A DNA stretch of 64,000 nucleotides from QHCA01 sp003244095 (GTDB taxonomy: Bacteria; Actinomycetota; Actinomycetes; Mycobacteriales; QHCA01). Position numbers and translations under genes: made by a program. Of the stretch, positions 32,255-40,238 are shown one piece after another; the stretch's first letter is position 1; every line of letters starts with the position of its first letter. The stretch is from assembly GCA_038329965.1 (NCBI GenBank), contig JBBQNN010000008.1, forward strand, positions 11,393-75,392, in the 5' to 3' direction. The notes below the pieces were generated by a model. The model saw only the letters and a program-made list of their open reading frames with translations, was not told the origin of the DNA and made no database searches.

Positions 32255-32739
32255 GCACGCCCGAGCGGATCACCGTGCATATCTTGGGCTTCCCGCTCCC
32301 CCTCTACCAGCGCTCGCTGGAGCACAGCAACGAGTTGCTGCGCGAGTTCGCCCTCATCGGGTTGAGCCAGAAGGAAGGCGACAGCCGCCCGTTGCCCTCA
32401 CGCCTGATCGAGCTCGTCGACGCCCTGACCCGCGACTACGCCGGCGTGACCGACGAGGCCGACGCGCAGCGCGACGAGGCACTCGAGGCGGGACTCGAGG
32501 TGATCGACCTGACCTACCTGGTGCCCGCCGGCGTCGCGGAGGCCAGCCAAGCCCTCGGCGCGATGCTCGACGAGGCCGACGAGTACTGCCGCCGGGGCGG
32601 AACCTTGCTGACCCTGGCGACGCCGCCCGAGACCAAGCAGTTCCGCGACTGGTATCTGGGGGAGTTCACCGCGCAGGTCGCCGGTGCCGAGCCGACCCCC
32701 TGGACCGCGTACGTCGGCGCGCTGCCCGACCGGCGATGA
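32251..32739 (+). CDS. Conserved protein of unknown function linking kinase and phosphatase genes
   Basis: A 162-aa soluble protein. It begins ITVHILGFPLPLYQRSLEHS and has ELLREFALIGLSQKEG and PSRLIELVDALTRDYAG. I have seen this type next to RsbW-like and SpoIIE genes in actinomycetes, but know no function. No signal peptide, TM or metal motif is present. It is mostly acidic and helical, and GTG 32251 and the stop both overlap neighbours (GTGA, ATGA). Tight coupling suggests a stoichiometric partner or sensor of the phosphorylation switch. Confidence 0.8.
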   Translation: MSTPERITVHILGFPLPLYQRSLEHSNELLREFALIGLSQKEGDSRPLPSRLIELVDALTRDYAGVTDEADAQRDEALEAGLEVIDLTYLVPAGVAEASQALGAMLDEADEYCRRGGTLLTLATPPETKQFRDWYLGEFTAQVAGAEPTPWTAYVGALPDRR

Positions 32740-35438
32740 CCGTGGGCGTCCCGGACTCGGCGAGCACCGGCGCAGCTGACGACTGGCCAGGCGATCCCGC
32801 TCGCCTGCGCCGGGCCGTCGAGGCAGCAGGGCACGGCACCTGGGAGTGGGACGCGGCCAGCGGGGCGGTCCACTGGGACGAACGGGTGGAGCGACAGTTC
32901 GGCCTGGCGCCGGGGGAGTTCGCCGGGACGGTCGAAGGCTGGGTCGCGCTCGTCTGGCCGCCTGACCGGGACCAGGCGATCGCAGAGTTCCAGCGGGCGG
33001 TCGGCGCCAAGGACAGCTGCTACTTCGAACACCGGGTGCAGTGGCCGGACGGCACCGTGCACTGGATTGCCGCGCACGGCCGGGTGCTGCTCAACGCCAC
33101 CGACAGGGTCACCGGCCTGGCCGGGCTCTCCCGGGACGTCACCGAACGCCGCCAGGATCAGGAGCAACGTGATCTGGCGCACTGGCGGCAGACGGTGCTC
33201 AACCGCGCCGGCGACCTCCTCAACGAGGTGCTCGACGTCACCGTCAGGCTGAACACCCTCGCCCGCGACGTGCTGTCGGAGCTTGCCGACGGCGTGGCGA
33301 TCCACCTGGTCGACGACAACGACAACCTCCAGCTGGTTGCCGCCTGGCACCGCGACCGCGACCGCGAGTCGGCGCTGCGCGCGCTGATGCAGGTCGGGCC
33401 CGATCAGCCCCCCGACTGCGCGGCGATCATCACCGGCCGCGAGCCACGCCTGATCCTCAACGGGGTCGACGTGAGCTGGCTCGACCAGCTCTCCGTACTG
33501 TCCGCCTATTGCGTGCCGCTGAACCGCGGCAACCGCACCTTCGGGGCGATCACGCTCATCCGGACCGACGAGCCGGCGTGGACCGAGGACGACCTGAGGC
33601 TGGTCCGCCGGATCGGACGACGGGCCGCCGTTGCCGCCGAGAACGCGCACCTGTTCACCCGCGAGCAGGCGGCCCGGCGGACGGTCGTCGACCTGCAGCG
33701 CATCACCGCGGGCCTTGCTGCGGCGGCCTCGCTCGCCGAAGTGGCGAGGATCGTCGTCGCGGATGCGCGCAAGTCGGTCGACGCGGACGGCGCCCTGATG
33801 GTGCAGGTGCTCGGCGAGCAGCTCAGCCTGCTCGGATCGGTCGGCACGGACCCGGCCGAGCTGGCACGGTGGCAGGGCTTGTCACTCGACGCCCCGCTCG
33901 CCAACGCCCGGGCCGTGCGCGCGGGCATGCCGCTGTTCTCCAGCAGTGACCCGCAGTCCGGCCTCCCGCAGTCCGGCAGCGCGGAGGCCTTCGCCGTCCT
34001 TCCGCTGACCCAGGGGCCGCGCGTGCTGGGCGCCATCCGGTACGCGTGGACCGCGCCACGTCGGCTCGCCCCCGGTGACTGGGAGCTCATGCTGTCGGTG
34101 GCCCAGCAGGCCGCGCTCGCGCTCGACCGGGCAGCCCTGCTGGCCGCCGAACAGACCGCCCGCGAGGAGGCCGAGAAGAGCCATCGCCGGATCGTCCTGC
34201 TCGCCGAGGTCAGCGACACCCTGGCGACCAGCCTCGACGTCGACGCGGTGCTGGCCAAGCTCGTCCACCTCGTGGTGCCGCGGCTGGCCGACCAGTGCAC
34301 CGTCGACCTCGTCGACGCGCCGGGAGAGCCGCCGCGGCTGCTCGCGGTCGCGGCGATCACGCCCCGGCTGGAGGAGCTGCTGCACCTGACCGACAGCTAC
34401 CTGCCACGCCGTCGCAACCCCAAGACGATGATCGGCAAGGCACTGGCCACCGGCCAGCCGGTCCTGGCCGCGCAGGTCAGCGAGGAGCATCTGCGGCGGA
34501 TCTCGATCTGCGAGGAGCAGGCGCAGTATTACCTCGACATGGAGCTCGTCTCCGGGCTGATCGTGCCGCTCGTCGCGAGGGGACAGGTGCTCGGGGCGCT
34601 GAGCATGTTCACCACCCGCGCCTCGGGCCGGGTCTTCGGCCCGGACACCGTCGACCTGATGACCGAGCTGCTCCGCCGTGCGACGCTGTCGGTCGACAAC
34701 GCCCGGCTGTTCACCCGCGAGCACGAGGCGGCCGAGACCCTGCAGCGGTCCCTGCTGCCCGACCTGCCCGACCTGCCCGACCTCGACGTCGCCGCCCGCT
34801 ACCTGCCGGCCGCGACGCACGCCGGCGTCGGCGGCGACCTCTTCGACATCTTCGCGCTGCCCGACGGCGCCACTGCGATCGCCATCGGCGACGTCATGGG
34901 CCACGACATGCAGGCCGCTGCTGCCATGGGCCAGCTTCGCAGCGTCCTGCGGTCCTACGCCTGGGAGGGCGCCGCGCCCGGAGTGGTCCTGGACCGGATG
35001 GACCAGCTCGTACAGAGCTTCGAGATGGCCCAGCTCGCCTCGGCGCTGTACGCCCGCCTGGAGCCAGGACCCGACCCGGAGACGCGGTTGCTGCGCTACT
35101 CCAACGCCGGGCACCTCCCGCCACTTCTGCAGTACCCCGACGGCAAGGCGCGCTACCTCGAGGACGGGCACTCGGTCCTCATCGGCGTGCCGGGCGGGCA
35201 CGCCCGGGCCGAGGGGGTCGAGCCGATGCCGCGGGGCTCCACCCTGCTGCTCTACACCGACGGGCTGCTCGAGATCCGGCACCGGCCGCTGGAGCCGGGT
35301 CTCGACGAGCTGCTGGCCACCGTGCAGGCCCACGACCCGGCGGCCGGTGCCGAGGCCCTGTGCGCCAAGGTGCTGGCCACCATCGAGGGACAGGAGCTTC
35401 GCGACGACGTCGCCCTCCTGGCCGTACGACTGCGTTAG
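32736..35438 (+). CDS. PAS-GAF-SpoIIE serine phosphatase
   Basis: A 900-aa sensor phosphatase. A PAS domain at about 20-130 (GTWEWDAASGAVHWDERVER, WIAAHGRVLLN, VTERRQDQEQRDL) is followed by three GAF-like domains (about 150-300, 315-460, 480-660). The PP2C/SpoIIE domain occupies about 680-900. Metal-binding acids are intact: GGDLFDIF, GDVMGHDMQAAA, LLLYTDGLLE and RDDVALLAVR. The linker ETLQRSLLPDLPDLPDLDVA is the standard entry to such domains. It should dephosphorylate the antagonist of an anti-sigma factor in response to signals read by PAS and GAF. No membrane helix is seen. Confidence 0.94.
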   Translation: MTVGVPDSASTGAADDWPGDPARLRRAVEAAGHGTWEWDAASGAVHWDERVERQFGLAPGEFAGTVEGWVALVWPPDRDQAIAEFQRAVGAKDSCYFEHRVQWPDGTVHWIAAHGRVLLNATDRVTGLAGLSRDVTERRQDQEQRDLAHWRQTVLNRAGDLLNEVLDVTVRLNTLARDVLSELADGVAIHLVDDNDNLQLVAAWHRDRDRESALRALMQVGPDQPPDCAAIITGREPRLILNGVDVSWLDQLSVLSAYCVPLNRGNRTFGAITLIRTDEPAWTEDDLRLVRRIGRRAAVAAENAHLFTREQAARRTVVDLQRITAGLAAAASLAEVARIVVADARKSVDADGALMVQVLGEQLSLLGSVGTDPAELARWQGLSLDAPLANARAVRAGMPLFSSSDPQSGLPQSGSAEAFAVLPLTQGPRVLGAIRYAWTAPRRLAPGDWELMLSVAQQAALALDRAALLAAEQTAREEAEKSHRRIVLLAEVSDTLATSLDVDAVLAKLVHLVVPRLADQCTVDLVDAPGEPPRLLAVAAITPRLEELLHLTDSYLPRRRNPKTMIGKALATGQPVLAAQVSEEHLRRISICEEQAQYYLDMELVSGLIVPLVARGQVLGALSMFTTRASGRVFGPDTVDLMTELLRRATLSVDNARLFTREHEAAETLQRSLLPDLPDLPDLDVAARYLPAATHAGVGGDLFDIFALPDGATAIAIGDVMGHDMQAAAAMGQLRSVLRSYAWEGAAPGVVLDRMDQLVQSFEMAQLASALYARLEPGPDPETRLLRYSNAGHLPPLLQYPDGKARYLEDGHSVLIGVPGGHARAEGVEPMPRGSTLLLYTDGLLEIRHRPLEPGLDELLATVQAHDPAAGAEALCAKVLATIEGQELRDDVALLAVRLR

Positions 35439-35555
35439 CCGTACCGCGGGGCACGCCACCTTGGCGGGCGGGCCAGCCCACGACGACCCGGCTACGGCGG
35501 GCGCCCTGCTGCACGCCCTGGCCGACCTGACGCCCGTCGCATCCGTCCCCGCGCG

Positions 35556-35609
35556 GTGATCCAGGCCTGACCGGTCCGGCCCCAGCAGGACCGGAGAGGC
35601 CTGGATCAC
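35556..35609. terminator. Long imperfect palindrome between convergent phosphatase and cation-efflux genes
   Basis: GTGATCCAGGCCT (35556-35568) pairs perfectly with AGGCCTGGATCAC (35597-35609). Inside, CCGGTCC (35571-35577) pairs with GGACCGG (35588-35594) around a 10-nt loop. It lies 117 bp after the phosphatase stop and 15 bp before the other gene's stop. Its GTGATC ends recall the 59-bp elements, but length and core differ. Confidence 0.75.
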
Positions 35610-35623
35610 GCCGGGGATGCTTG

Positions 35624-36700
35624 TCAGGAGTCGGCGGCGTTGCCGGGCGCGCGGTGGTGCCGCGACAGCGCATGGTGATCGGTGCCGTCGGCGGCGTGCG
35701 GGTCGGCATGCACCATCGCGGCCGTCAGCCGGTGCACCTGATGCAGCAGCCGGTGTTCGGCCTCCTCGGCGATCCGGTGCGCGGCCACGACGGTCAGGGT
35801 CGGGTCGACGACCACTTCGCACTCGGCTCGCAGGGCGTGCCCGATCCAGCGCAGCCGTATCTCGCCGACGTCACGTACCCCCTCCGTCTGCCGTACGACG
35901 GACTCCACCCGGTCGACCAGGGCAGGATCGACGGCGTCCATCAACCGCCGGAACACCTCCCGGGCGGCCTGGCGGAGGACGGCGATGATCGCGACGGTGA
36001 TGAGCAGTCCCACGAAAGGGTCGGCCCACCGCCAGCCCACCGCGACCCCGCCGGCGCCGAGCAGGACGGCGAGGCTGGTCAACCCGTCCGTACGCGCATG
36101 CAGCCCGTCGGCGATCAGGGCCGCCGACCCGATCCGGCGACCCACGGAGATGCGGTACTGCGCCACCAGCTCGTTGCCGGCGAAACCGACCAGGGCGGCG
36201 ACCGCGACCAGCCCCAGGTGATGCACATCGCGGGAGTCGAGCAGGCGGCGTACCGACTCGTATCCGGCAACGACCGAGGACGCGGCGATCAACGTCACGA
36301 CCACGATGCCGGCCAGGTCCTCGGCCCGGCCGTAGCCGTAGGTGTAGCGCCGATTGGCCGCGCGCCGGCCCACCGTGAAGGCGATGGCCAGCGGTACGGC
36401 GGTCAGCGCGTCCGCCGTGTTGTGCAGCGTGTCGCCGAGCAGGGCGACCGAGCCGGACAGCAGGAAGACGGCGGCCTGCACGGCCGCCGTCAGTGCGAGC
36501 GCGGCGAAGGACAGCCAGACCGCCCGGATCCCGGCGGCACTCGCCTCCAACTCGGTGTCGATCGAGTCGGCGGCATCGTGCGAATGTGGCTTCACCAGGG
36601 ACGTGAGCAGCGCCGCAAGCCCCCGCCACGGCCCGCCCGGATGGTCATGGTGCGGATGCTCGTCGTGGTGGTGATCGTGGGTATGGGAATCGGCTGGCAC
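35624..36700 (-). CDS. Cation diffusion facilitator (CDF) family metal exporter
   Basis: A 358-aa protein. The His-rich head (SHTHDHHHDEHPHHDHPGG) is a likely metal-binding segment. Six TM helices begin AVWLSFAALALTAAVQAAVF. TM2 has the metal-site pattern HNTADAL and TM5 DGLHARTD, the paired HxxxD and DxxxD-type positions of CDF proteins. A cytoplasmic C-terminal domain follows (ECEVVVDPTLTV). Zn2+, Co2+ or Fe2+ are usual substrates. GTG 36700 is chosen so that the His-rich head is the N-terminus; GTG further upstream (VHVRLSPAS) is possible. Confidence 0.9.
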   Translation of the reverse strand: MPADSHTHDHHHDEHPHHDHPGGPWRGLAALLTSLVKPHSHDAADSIDTELEASAAGIRAVWLSFAALALTAAVQAAVFLLSGSVALLGDTLHNTADALTAVPLAIAFTVGRRAANRRYTYGYGRAEDLAGIVVVTLIAASSVVAGYESVRRLLDSRDVHHLGLVAVAALVGFAGNELVAQYRISVGRRIGSAALIADGLHARTDGLTSLAVLLGAGGVAVGWRWADPFVGLLITVAIIAVLRQAAREVFRRLMDAVDPALVDRVESVVRQTEGVRDVGEIRLRWIGHALRAECEVVVDPTLTVVAAHRIAEEAEHRLLHQVHRLTAAMVHADPHAADGTDHHALSRHHRAPGNAADS

Positions 36701-36845
36701 CGGCCCATAATCGCCCGCCGCCGACGCCGGCGATAGCCGCACATGCACAGGGAGGACGATGACGGCCTTCGCGTGCGGCATTTGACCCGTTAGGCTCCCA
36801 GTACCAGCGATCGAGGGTCGACGATCAGCGATAGGGGGCGCCGCC

Positions 36846-37685
36846 GTGCGCAGGTCATCAGACTGGATTCGGGCCGCTTCGACAGGCGATATTCCGCCGG
36901 CGGTCGAGGTCGACCTCACCCGACCCTCCATAGCGCGGGTGTACGACTACGTCCTCGGTGGCAAGGACAACTTCGCGGTCGACCGCAGTGCTGCCCAAGC
37001 AGTCATGACCGCGGTCCCCGAGGCACCCAACATCGCCCGCGACAATCGCGACTTCCTCCGTCGCGGGGTGAGCTATCTCGTCGCCGAGGCGGGCATCACC
37101 CAGATCATCGACATCGGCTCCGGCTTGCCGACCGTCAAGAACGTTCACGAGATCGCCCACGAGGCGAATCCAAGCGTCCGGGTGGTCTACGCCGACATCG
37201 ACCCGGTCGTGCTGACCCACGGGCGCGTGTTGCTGGCCGACGACGGGAACGCGACGGTCATCACGGCCGACGTCACCCAGCCGGACACGGTCTTCGGCAA
37301 CCCGGGGCTGACCGGCTACATCGACCTGGCTGAGCCGTTCGCCGTATTGATCGCGGGCCTGCTGCACCACCTGAACGACGCCGAGGATCCGCCGAAGGTG
37401 GTCGCCGCGATCCGCGACCGGTTGCCGTCGGGCAGCTACCTGCTGATCACGAACTTCCTGGACGACGGCTCGCGCCGCGCCAGTGACCTCCAGCATGCGT
37501 TCCTGACCGGCGGGCTCGGCGCCGGACGGTTCCGGACCCTCAAAGAGCAGAGCGTCTACTTCGACGGGCTGGACCTGGTCGACCCGGGTTTCGTGCCCGC
37601 CAACGAGTGGCGGCCTGACGAGTTGACGCGCACGGACAGCCCGGTCACGTCGTTGTACGCGGGCGGGATCGGCCGCAAGCGTTGA
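36846..37685 (+). CDS. SAM-dependent methyltransferase, DUF574 (Methyltransf_19) family
   Basis: A 279-aa protein of a family greatly expanded in Streptomyces, Frankia and relatives. Hallmarks are PSIARVYDYVLGGKDNFAVD, FLRRGVSYL, QIIDIGSGLPTVKNVHEIA (SAM motif I), VYADIDPVVLTHGR and LLHHLNDAEDPP. The substrate is unknown; these genes often neighbour XRE/DUF397 pairs, as here. GTG 36846 has AGGGGG about 6 nt upstream. Confidence 0.93.
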   Translation: MRRSSDWIRAASTGDIPPAVEVDLTRPSIARVYDYVLGGKDNFAVDRSAAQAVMTAVPEAPNIARDNRDFLRRGVSYLVAEAGITQIIDIGSGLPTVKNVHEIAHEANPSVRVVYADIDPVVLTHGRVLLADDGNATVITADVTQPDTVFGNPGLTGYIDLAEPFAVLIAGLLHHLNDAEDPPKVVAAIRDRLPSGSYLLITNFLDDGSRRASDLQHAFLTGGLGAGRFRTLKEQSVYFDGLDLVDPGFVPANEWRPDELTRTDSPVTSLYAGGIGRKR

Positions 37686-37700
37686 GCGGGGGCGCCGTCT

Positions 37701-38441
37701 TCAAGCAGACCGGCGGTTGACGACCACGGTTGCGGCGGGATCGGACCGCTCGACCGCAGGCGGGCCGGACCACGTCGGCGGGGTGCTGACCGCCGCGTTT
37801 CGCGCAGCGGCCAGCACCTCACGGGTGGACGGCAAGTGCCAGCCAACGACCCACGGTGGTCGAAACCACCCCAATCCAGCCCGTGTTCCCGCGATCGGCG
37901 GAACGGGCACCCAGGAACCACTCGTGTGCAGCAGGACACCGGCCCGCCACTCGTCATCAGAGGTCGACGCGGTGCCGGCCTGGGCGGCGCAGTAGAGCAG
38001 CCAGCGCTGCCCTGACTCGACGGCGACCGGCCCGACACCATCACCGAGCCGTTCGACGGTGGCCTGGCCGAGCTCGGCGGGCATCTCGACCACCTCGATG
38101 GCCGGCCCGGCCGCCAACAGGATCACCCAGGCGTGCCGCGACCACCATCGGGCGATCTGCATGACGTCGGTGGTGGCTTCCTGCTGCCAGTGCTCGGGCA
38201 GCGGATGCAGGCGCGCGCGCCGCCCCTCGGGGCGGGGGCAGCCGGCCTTGCCGTCGATCGCATAGGCGCCCGGCAGGATGTGCCAGCCGTGGGTGGCATA
38301 CGTCGCCGCGGCGTGCCTCAGGGACCACACCCGGCCGGGTGGGTGGCGGAGCCGCTTCACGACCTGCATCGTGCGCACCTTGGTCGCGCCGTCGACGACG
38401 GCCAAGGCTTCCGCTATCCGGGTGGCGGAACGCGTCTGCAT
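37701..38441 (-). CDS. Bifunctional DNA primase/polymerase N-terminal-like protein
   Basis: A 246-aa protein that resembles the prim-pol N-terminal domain proteins of actinomycetes: SLRHAAATYATHGWHILPGA, GKAGCPRPEGRR, EHWQQEATTD and RWWSRHAWVILLAAGPAIEV. The acidic DxD expected of active prim-pol enzymes is not obvious (VVEMPAELGQATVE stands there), so it may be non-catalytic. Starts at 38453, 38441 and 38369 are possible; AAGGG lies about 13 nt before 38441. It diverges from the DUF397 gene across a palindrome-rich gap. Confidence 0.65.
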   Translation of the reverse strand: MQTRSATRIAEALAVVDGATKVRTMQVVKRLRHPPGRVWSLRHAAATYATHGWHILPGAYAIDGKAGCPRPEGRRARLHPLPEHWQQEATTDVMQIARWWSRHAWVILLAAGPAIEVVEMPAELGQATVERLGDGVGPVAVESGQRWLLYCAAQAGTASTSDDEWRAGVLLHTSGSWVPVPPIAGTRAGLGWFRPPWVVGWHLPSTREVLAAARNAAVSTPPTWSGPPAVERSDPAATVVVNRRSA

Positions 38442-38460
38442 ATGAGCTATCATGCCCTTT

Positions 38461-38502
38461 ATGCACGTGCATCCGCAAGACTCCGATGCGTCTGCGTCGG
38501 AG
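38461..38502. promoter_or_regulatory. Two palindromes in the primase-like/DUF397 divergent gap
   Basis: ATGCACGTGCAT (38461-38472) is a perfect 12-bp palindrome. CTCCGA (38481-38486) and TCGGAG (38497-38502) form an inverted repeat. They lie between the divergent starts at 38441 and 38532 and could be operators, for example for the XRE regulator encoded next door; that link is inference. Confidence 0.5.
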
Positions 38503-38531
38503 ATCGCTACAGAGCGAACGGAGTGGAGCAC

Positions 38532-38768
38532 ATGACCCACATCCACAACGGGATGTCCGCGGCAGACTTGCCGTCCCTCGCCTGGGTCAAGGCAAGCGCC
38601 AGTAATCAAAACGGTACGTGTGTCGAGATGGCCGTTCTCCCCGACCGGCGGATCGCCATGCGCAACTCGAACTTCCCTGACGGCCCGGCTCTGATCTACA
38701 CGCCCGCCGAGATTGCGGCCCTGCTCACCGGGGTGCGCGAGGGCGACTTCGACCACCTGCTCGCCTAG
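38532..38768 (+). CDS. DUF397 domain protein
   Basis: A 78-aa protein of the actinomycete DUF397 family: LAWVKASASNQNGTCVEMAV, IAMRNSNFPDGPALIYTPAE and EGDFDHLL. DUF397 proteins are usually encoded beside an XRE regulator with a DUF5753 domain and behave as antagonist partners (as BldB/WhiJ-like systems in Streptomyces suggest). Here the XRE gene is convergent 19 bp away rather than in tandem. ATG 38532 has CGGAG 8 nt upstream. Confidence 0.9.
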   Translation: MTHIHNGMSAADLPSLAWVKASASNQNGTCVEMAVLPDRRIAMRNSNFPDGPALIYTPAEIAALLTGVREGDFDHLLA

Positions 38769-38787
38769 CCGTACCGCGGCCGGCGGG

Positions 38788-39681
38788 CTAGCCCTCCGGG
38801 GATGCCCGCCCGGCCGCGGTCTCGGTGAGGATGTCCGTCAGGGTGTCGACCGTGTTTGACGGAGGATCGGCCTCCATGCACAGCCGCTCGATGACCTGCA
38901 GGTACCGATCCACATCGTCGCGCTTGTCGAGATACAGCGCGCTCGTGACCTGCTCGGTGTAGACCACGTCGGGCATGTGCTCGTCAGAGAATCGAAGGAT
39001 GGTGAACGCCCCGGCCGAGGCCGCGTGGCCACCCGCGCCGAACGGGATGATCTGCAGCGTCACATTGGGCGACTTGGTCAGCGTGATCAGGTGCTCCAAC
39101 TGCGCCCGCATCACGTCGCGACTGCCGATCGGCCGGCGCAGGGCAGCCTCGTCGATGACGCCCCAGAACCGCACCGGCTGTTGCTTGGTGAGGATCTGCT
39201 GCCGCGTCCGCCGCAGCTTGATCCGCTGACTGATCTCATCGCGAGGGAGCCGTTCGACGCCCACCTCCATGACGGCCCGGGCGTAGTCCTCCGTCTGCAA
39301 CAGCCCGTGGATGAACTGCACTTCGTACGTCCGGATCAGCGTCGCCGCGGCCTCCAGGCCGACGTAGGCGGTGAACCAGCCGGGCAGCACGTCGTTGTAT
39401 CGGTGCCACCAGCCGGGTGCATTCGCCTCGTCGACCAGCCTCAGCAGGGCGTCGCGATCTTCGGGTTTGGTGACGCCGTAGAGGATGAGCAGGTCTGCGA
39501 CGTCCCGCTCTTTGAACCCGACCCGGCCCAGTTCCATGCGGCTGATCTTGGATTCGGACGCGCGGATCGTGTAGCCGGCGTCCTCGCGGCTGATCTTCTT
39601 TTGCTCCCGGAGCTGCCGCAGCTGGGATCCGAGCAGGATCCGCAGAACTGTGGGTCCGCTGCCGGGCTCAGGTCCCGTCAC
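38788..39681 (-). CDS. XRE-family regulator with DUF5753 domain
   Basis: A 297-aa protein. The helix-turn-helix is at about residues 15-70 (QLRQLREQKKISREDAGYTI, then ASESKISRMELGRVGF). A DUF5753 ligand/partner domain fills the rest (GLEAAATLIRTYEVQFIHGL, LQTEDYARAVM, FWGVIDEAALRR, LQIIPFGAGGHAA, VVYTEQVTSALYLDK). GTG 39681 is preceded by a near-perfect Shine-Dalgarno, AGGAGG with AAAC spacing. It pairs functionally with the convergent DUF397 gene. Confidence 0.93.
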   Translation of the reverse strand: MTGPEPGSGPTVLRILLGSQLRQLREQKKISREDAGYTIRASESKISRMELGRVGFKERDVADLLILYGVTKPEDRDALLRLVDEANAPGWWHRYNDVLPGWFTAYVGLEAAATLIRTYEVQFIHGLLQTEDYARAVMEVGVERLPRDEISQRIKLRRTRQQILTKQQPVRFWGVIDEAALRRPIGSRDVMRAQLEHLITLTKSPNVTLQIIPFGAGGHAASAGAFTILRFSDEHMPDVVYTEQVTSALYLDKRDDVDRYLQVIERLCMEADPPSNTVDTLTDILTETAAGRASPEG

Positions 39682-39787
39682 GTTTCCTCCTGAGTGTGCC
39701 CTCGCCACCGACCCGCCCGTAGTGTGCCACTCCGGCTCGGTCGACGTCAGCCCCTCGTCGAGACTTCGACGCACGGATTGCAGGTTG

Positions 39788-39844
39788 TTGACACACCGCT
39801 GAACAGTGCCGTACACACCGTGACCTGAATGATCCGCTGAACAG
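39788..39844 (+). promoter_or_regulatory. Promoter with an 11-bp direct repeat before the DksA-like gene
   Basis: The -35 TTGACA (39788-39793) is consensus; an 18-bp spacer and -10 TACACA (39812-39817) follow, giving a start near 39824. CCGCTGAACAG occurs at 39796-39806 in the spacer and again at 39834-39844 just after the start. This spacing suits a regulator bound on both sides of the start site. Confidence 0.6.
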
Positions 39845-39883
39845 GAATGGAAGCGTGGCGGGGCCTCCCGCGTTGGGCCAGAC

Positions 39884-40219
39884 GTGACACAACCGCGGGA
39901 CCGGCTGATGGAGAACCTCGCGTCCAACGCCGCCCTGGTCGCCGGCCTCGAGCATGATCACGGCCAAATCGTGGCGGCCGCCGAGGCGGCCAACGGTGAC
40001 GACGAGCACGACCCGGAGGGCGCAACCATCGCCTTCGAGCGTCAGCAGGTGACCGCGCTGTTGCAGCAGGCCAGGCGGACCCGCGCAGACCTCGAACATG
40101 CCCTCGATCAGGTCGATCAGGGTCGGTACGGCGAGTGCGAGCGGTGCGGCGATCCGATCGCCGCCGAACGCCTGGCCGCCCGCCCCGCCGCCCGAACCTG
40201 CCTGAGCTGCGCCACCTGA
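39884..40219 (+). CDS. TraR/DksA-type zinc finger protein
   Basis: A 111-aa protein. The N-terminal coiled-coil helices (LMENLASNAALVAGLEHDHG, QVTALLQQARRTRADLEHAL) lead to DQVDQGRYGECERCGDPIAA (ends at the first Cys pair), then AARTCLSCAT with the second pair. DksA-like proteins reach into the RNA polymerase secondary channel, but many small actinobacterial members are uncharacterised. The usual acidic DxxDxA tip is not evident. GTG 39884 is 60 nt from the predicted transcription start. Confidence 0.88.
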   Translation: MTQPRDRLMENLASNAALVAGLEHDHGQIVAAAEAANGDDEHDPEGATIAFERQQVTALLQQARRTRADLEHALDQVDQGRYGECERCGDPIAAERLAARPAARTCLSCAT

Positions 40220-40238
40220 GGGATCTCCCCTCAGGTGG
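40212..40238. terminator. Compact bidirectional hairpin overlapping both stop codons
   Basis: CCACCTGAGGG (40212-40222) pairs perfectly with CCCTCAGGTGG (40228-40238) over a 5-nt loop. It contains the stop of the DksA-like gene (40217-40219) and the stop of the convergent reductase gene (40231-40233). Confidence 0.85.

Noticed and set aside
35439..35559. Short frame after the phosphatase ending in HALADLTPVASVPAR
   Set aside because: Looks protein-like but has no start or recognisable family, and ends in the palindrome; possibly a worn remnant, not supportable.
38133..38531. Long N-terminal extension of the DUF397 gene
   Set aside because: It would be antisense to the primase-like gene. The family starts at the short form, and CGGAG marks ATG 38532.
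39949..39960. GCATGATCAC inside the DksA-like gene, resembling the end of a 59-bp element
   Set aside because: There is no matching GTGATC end 59 bp away. It is part of conserved-looking coding sequence, so a chance match.
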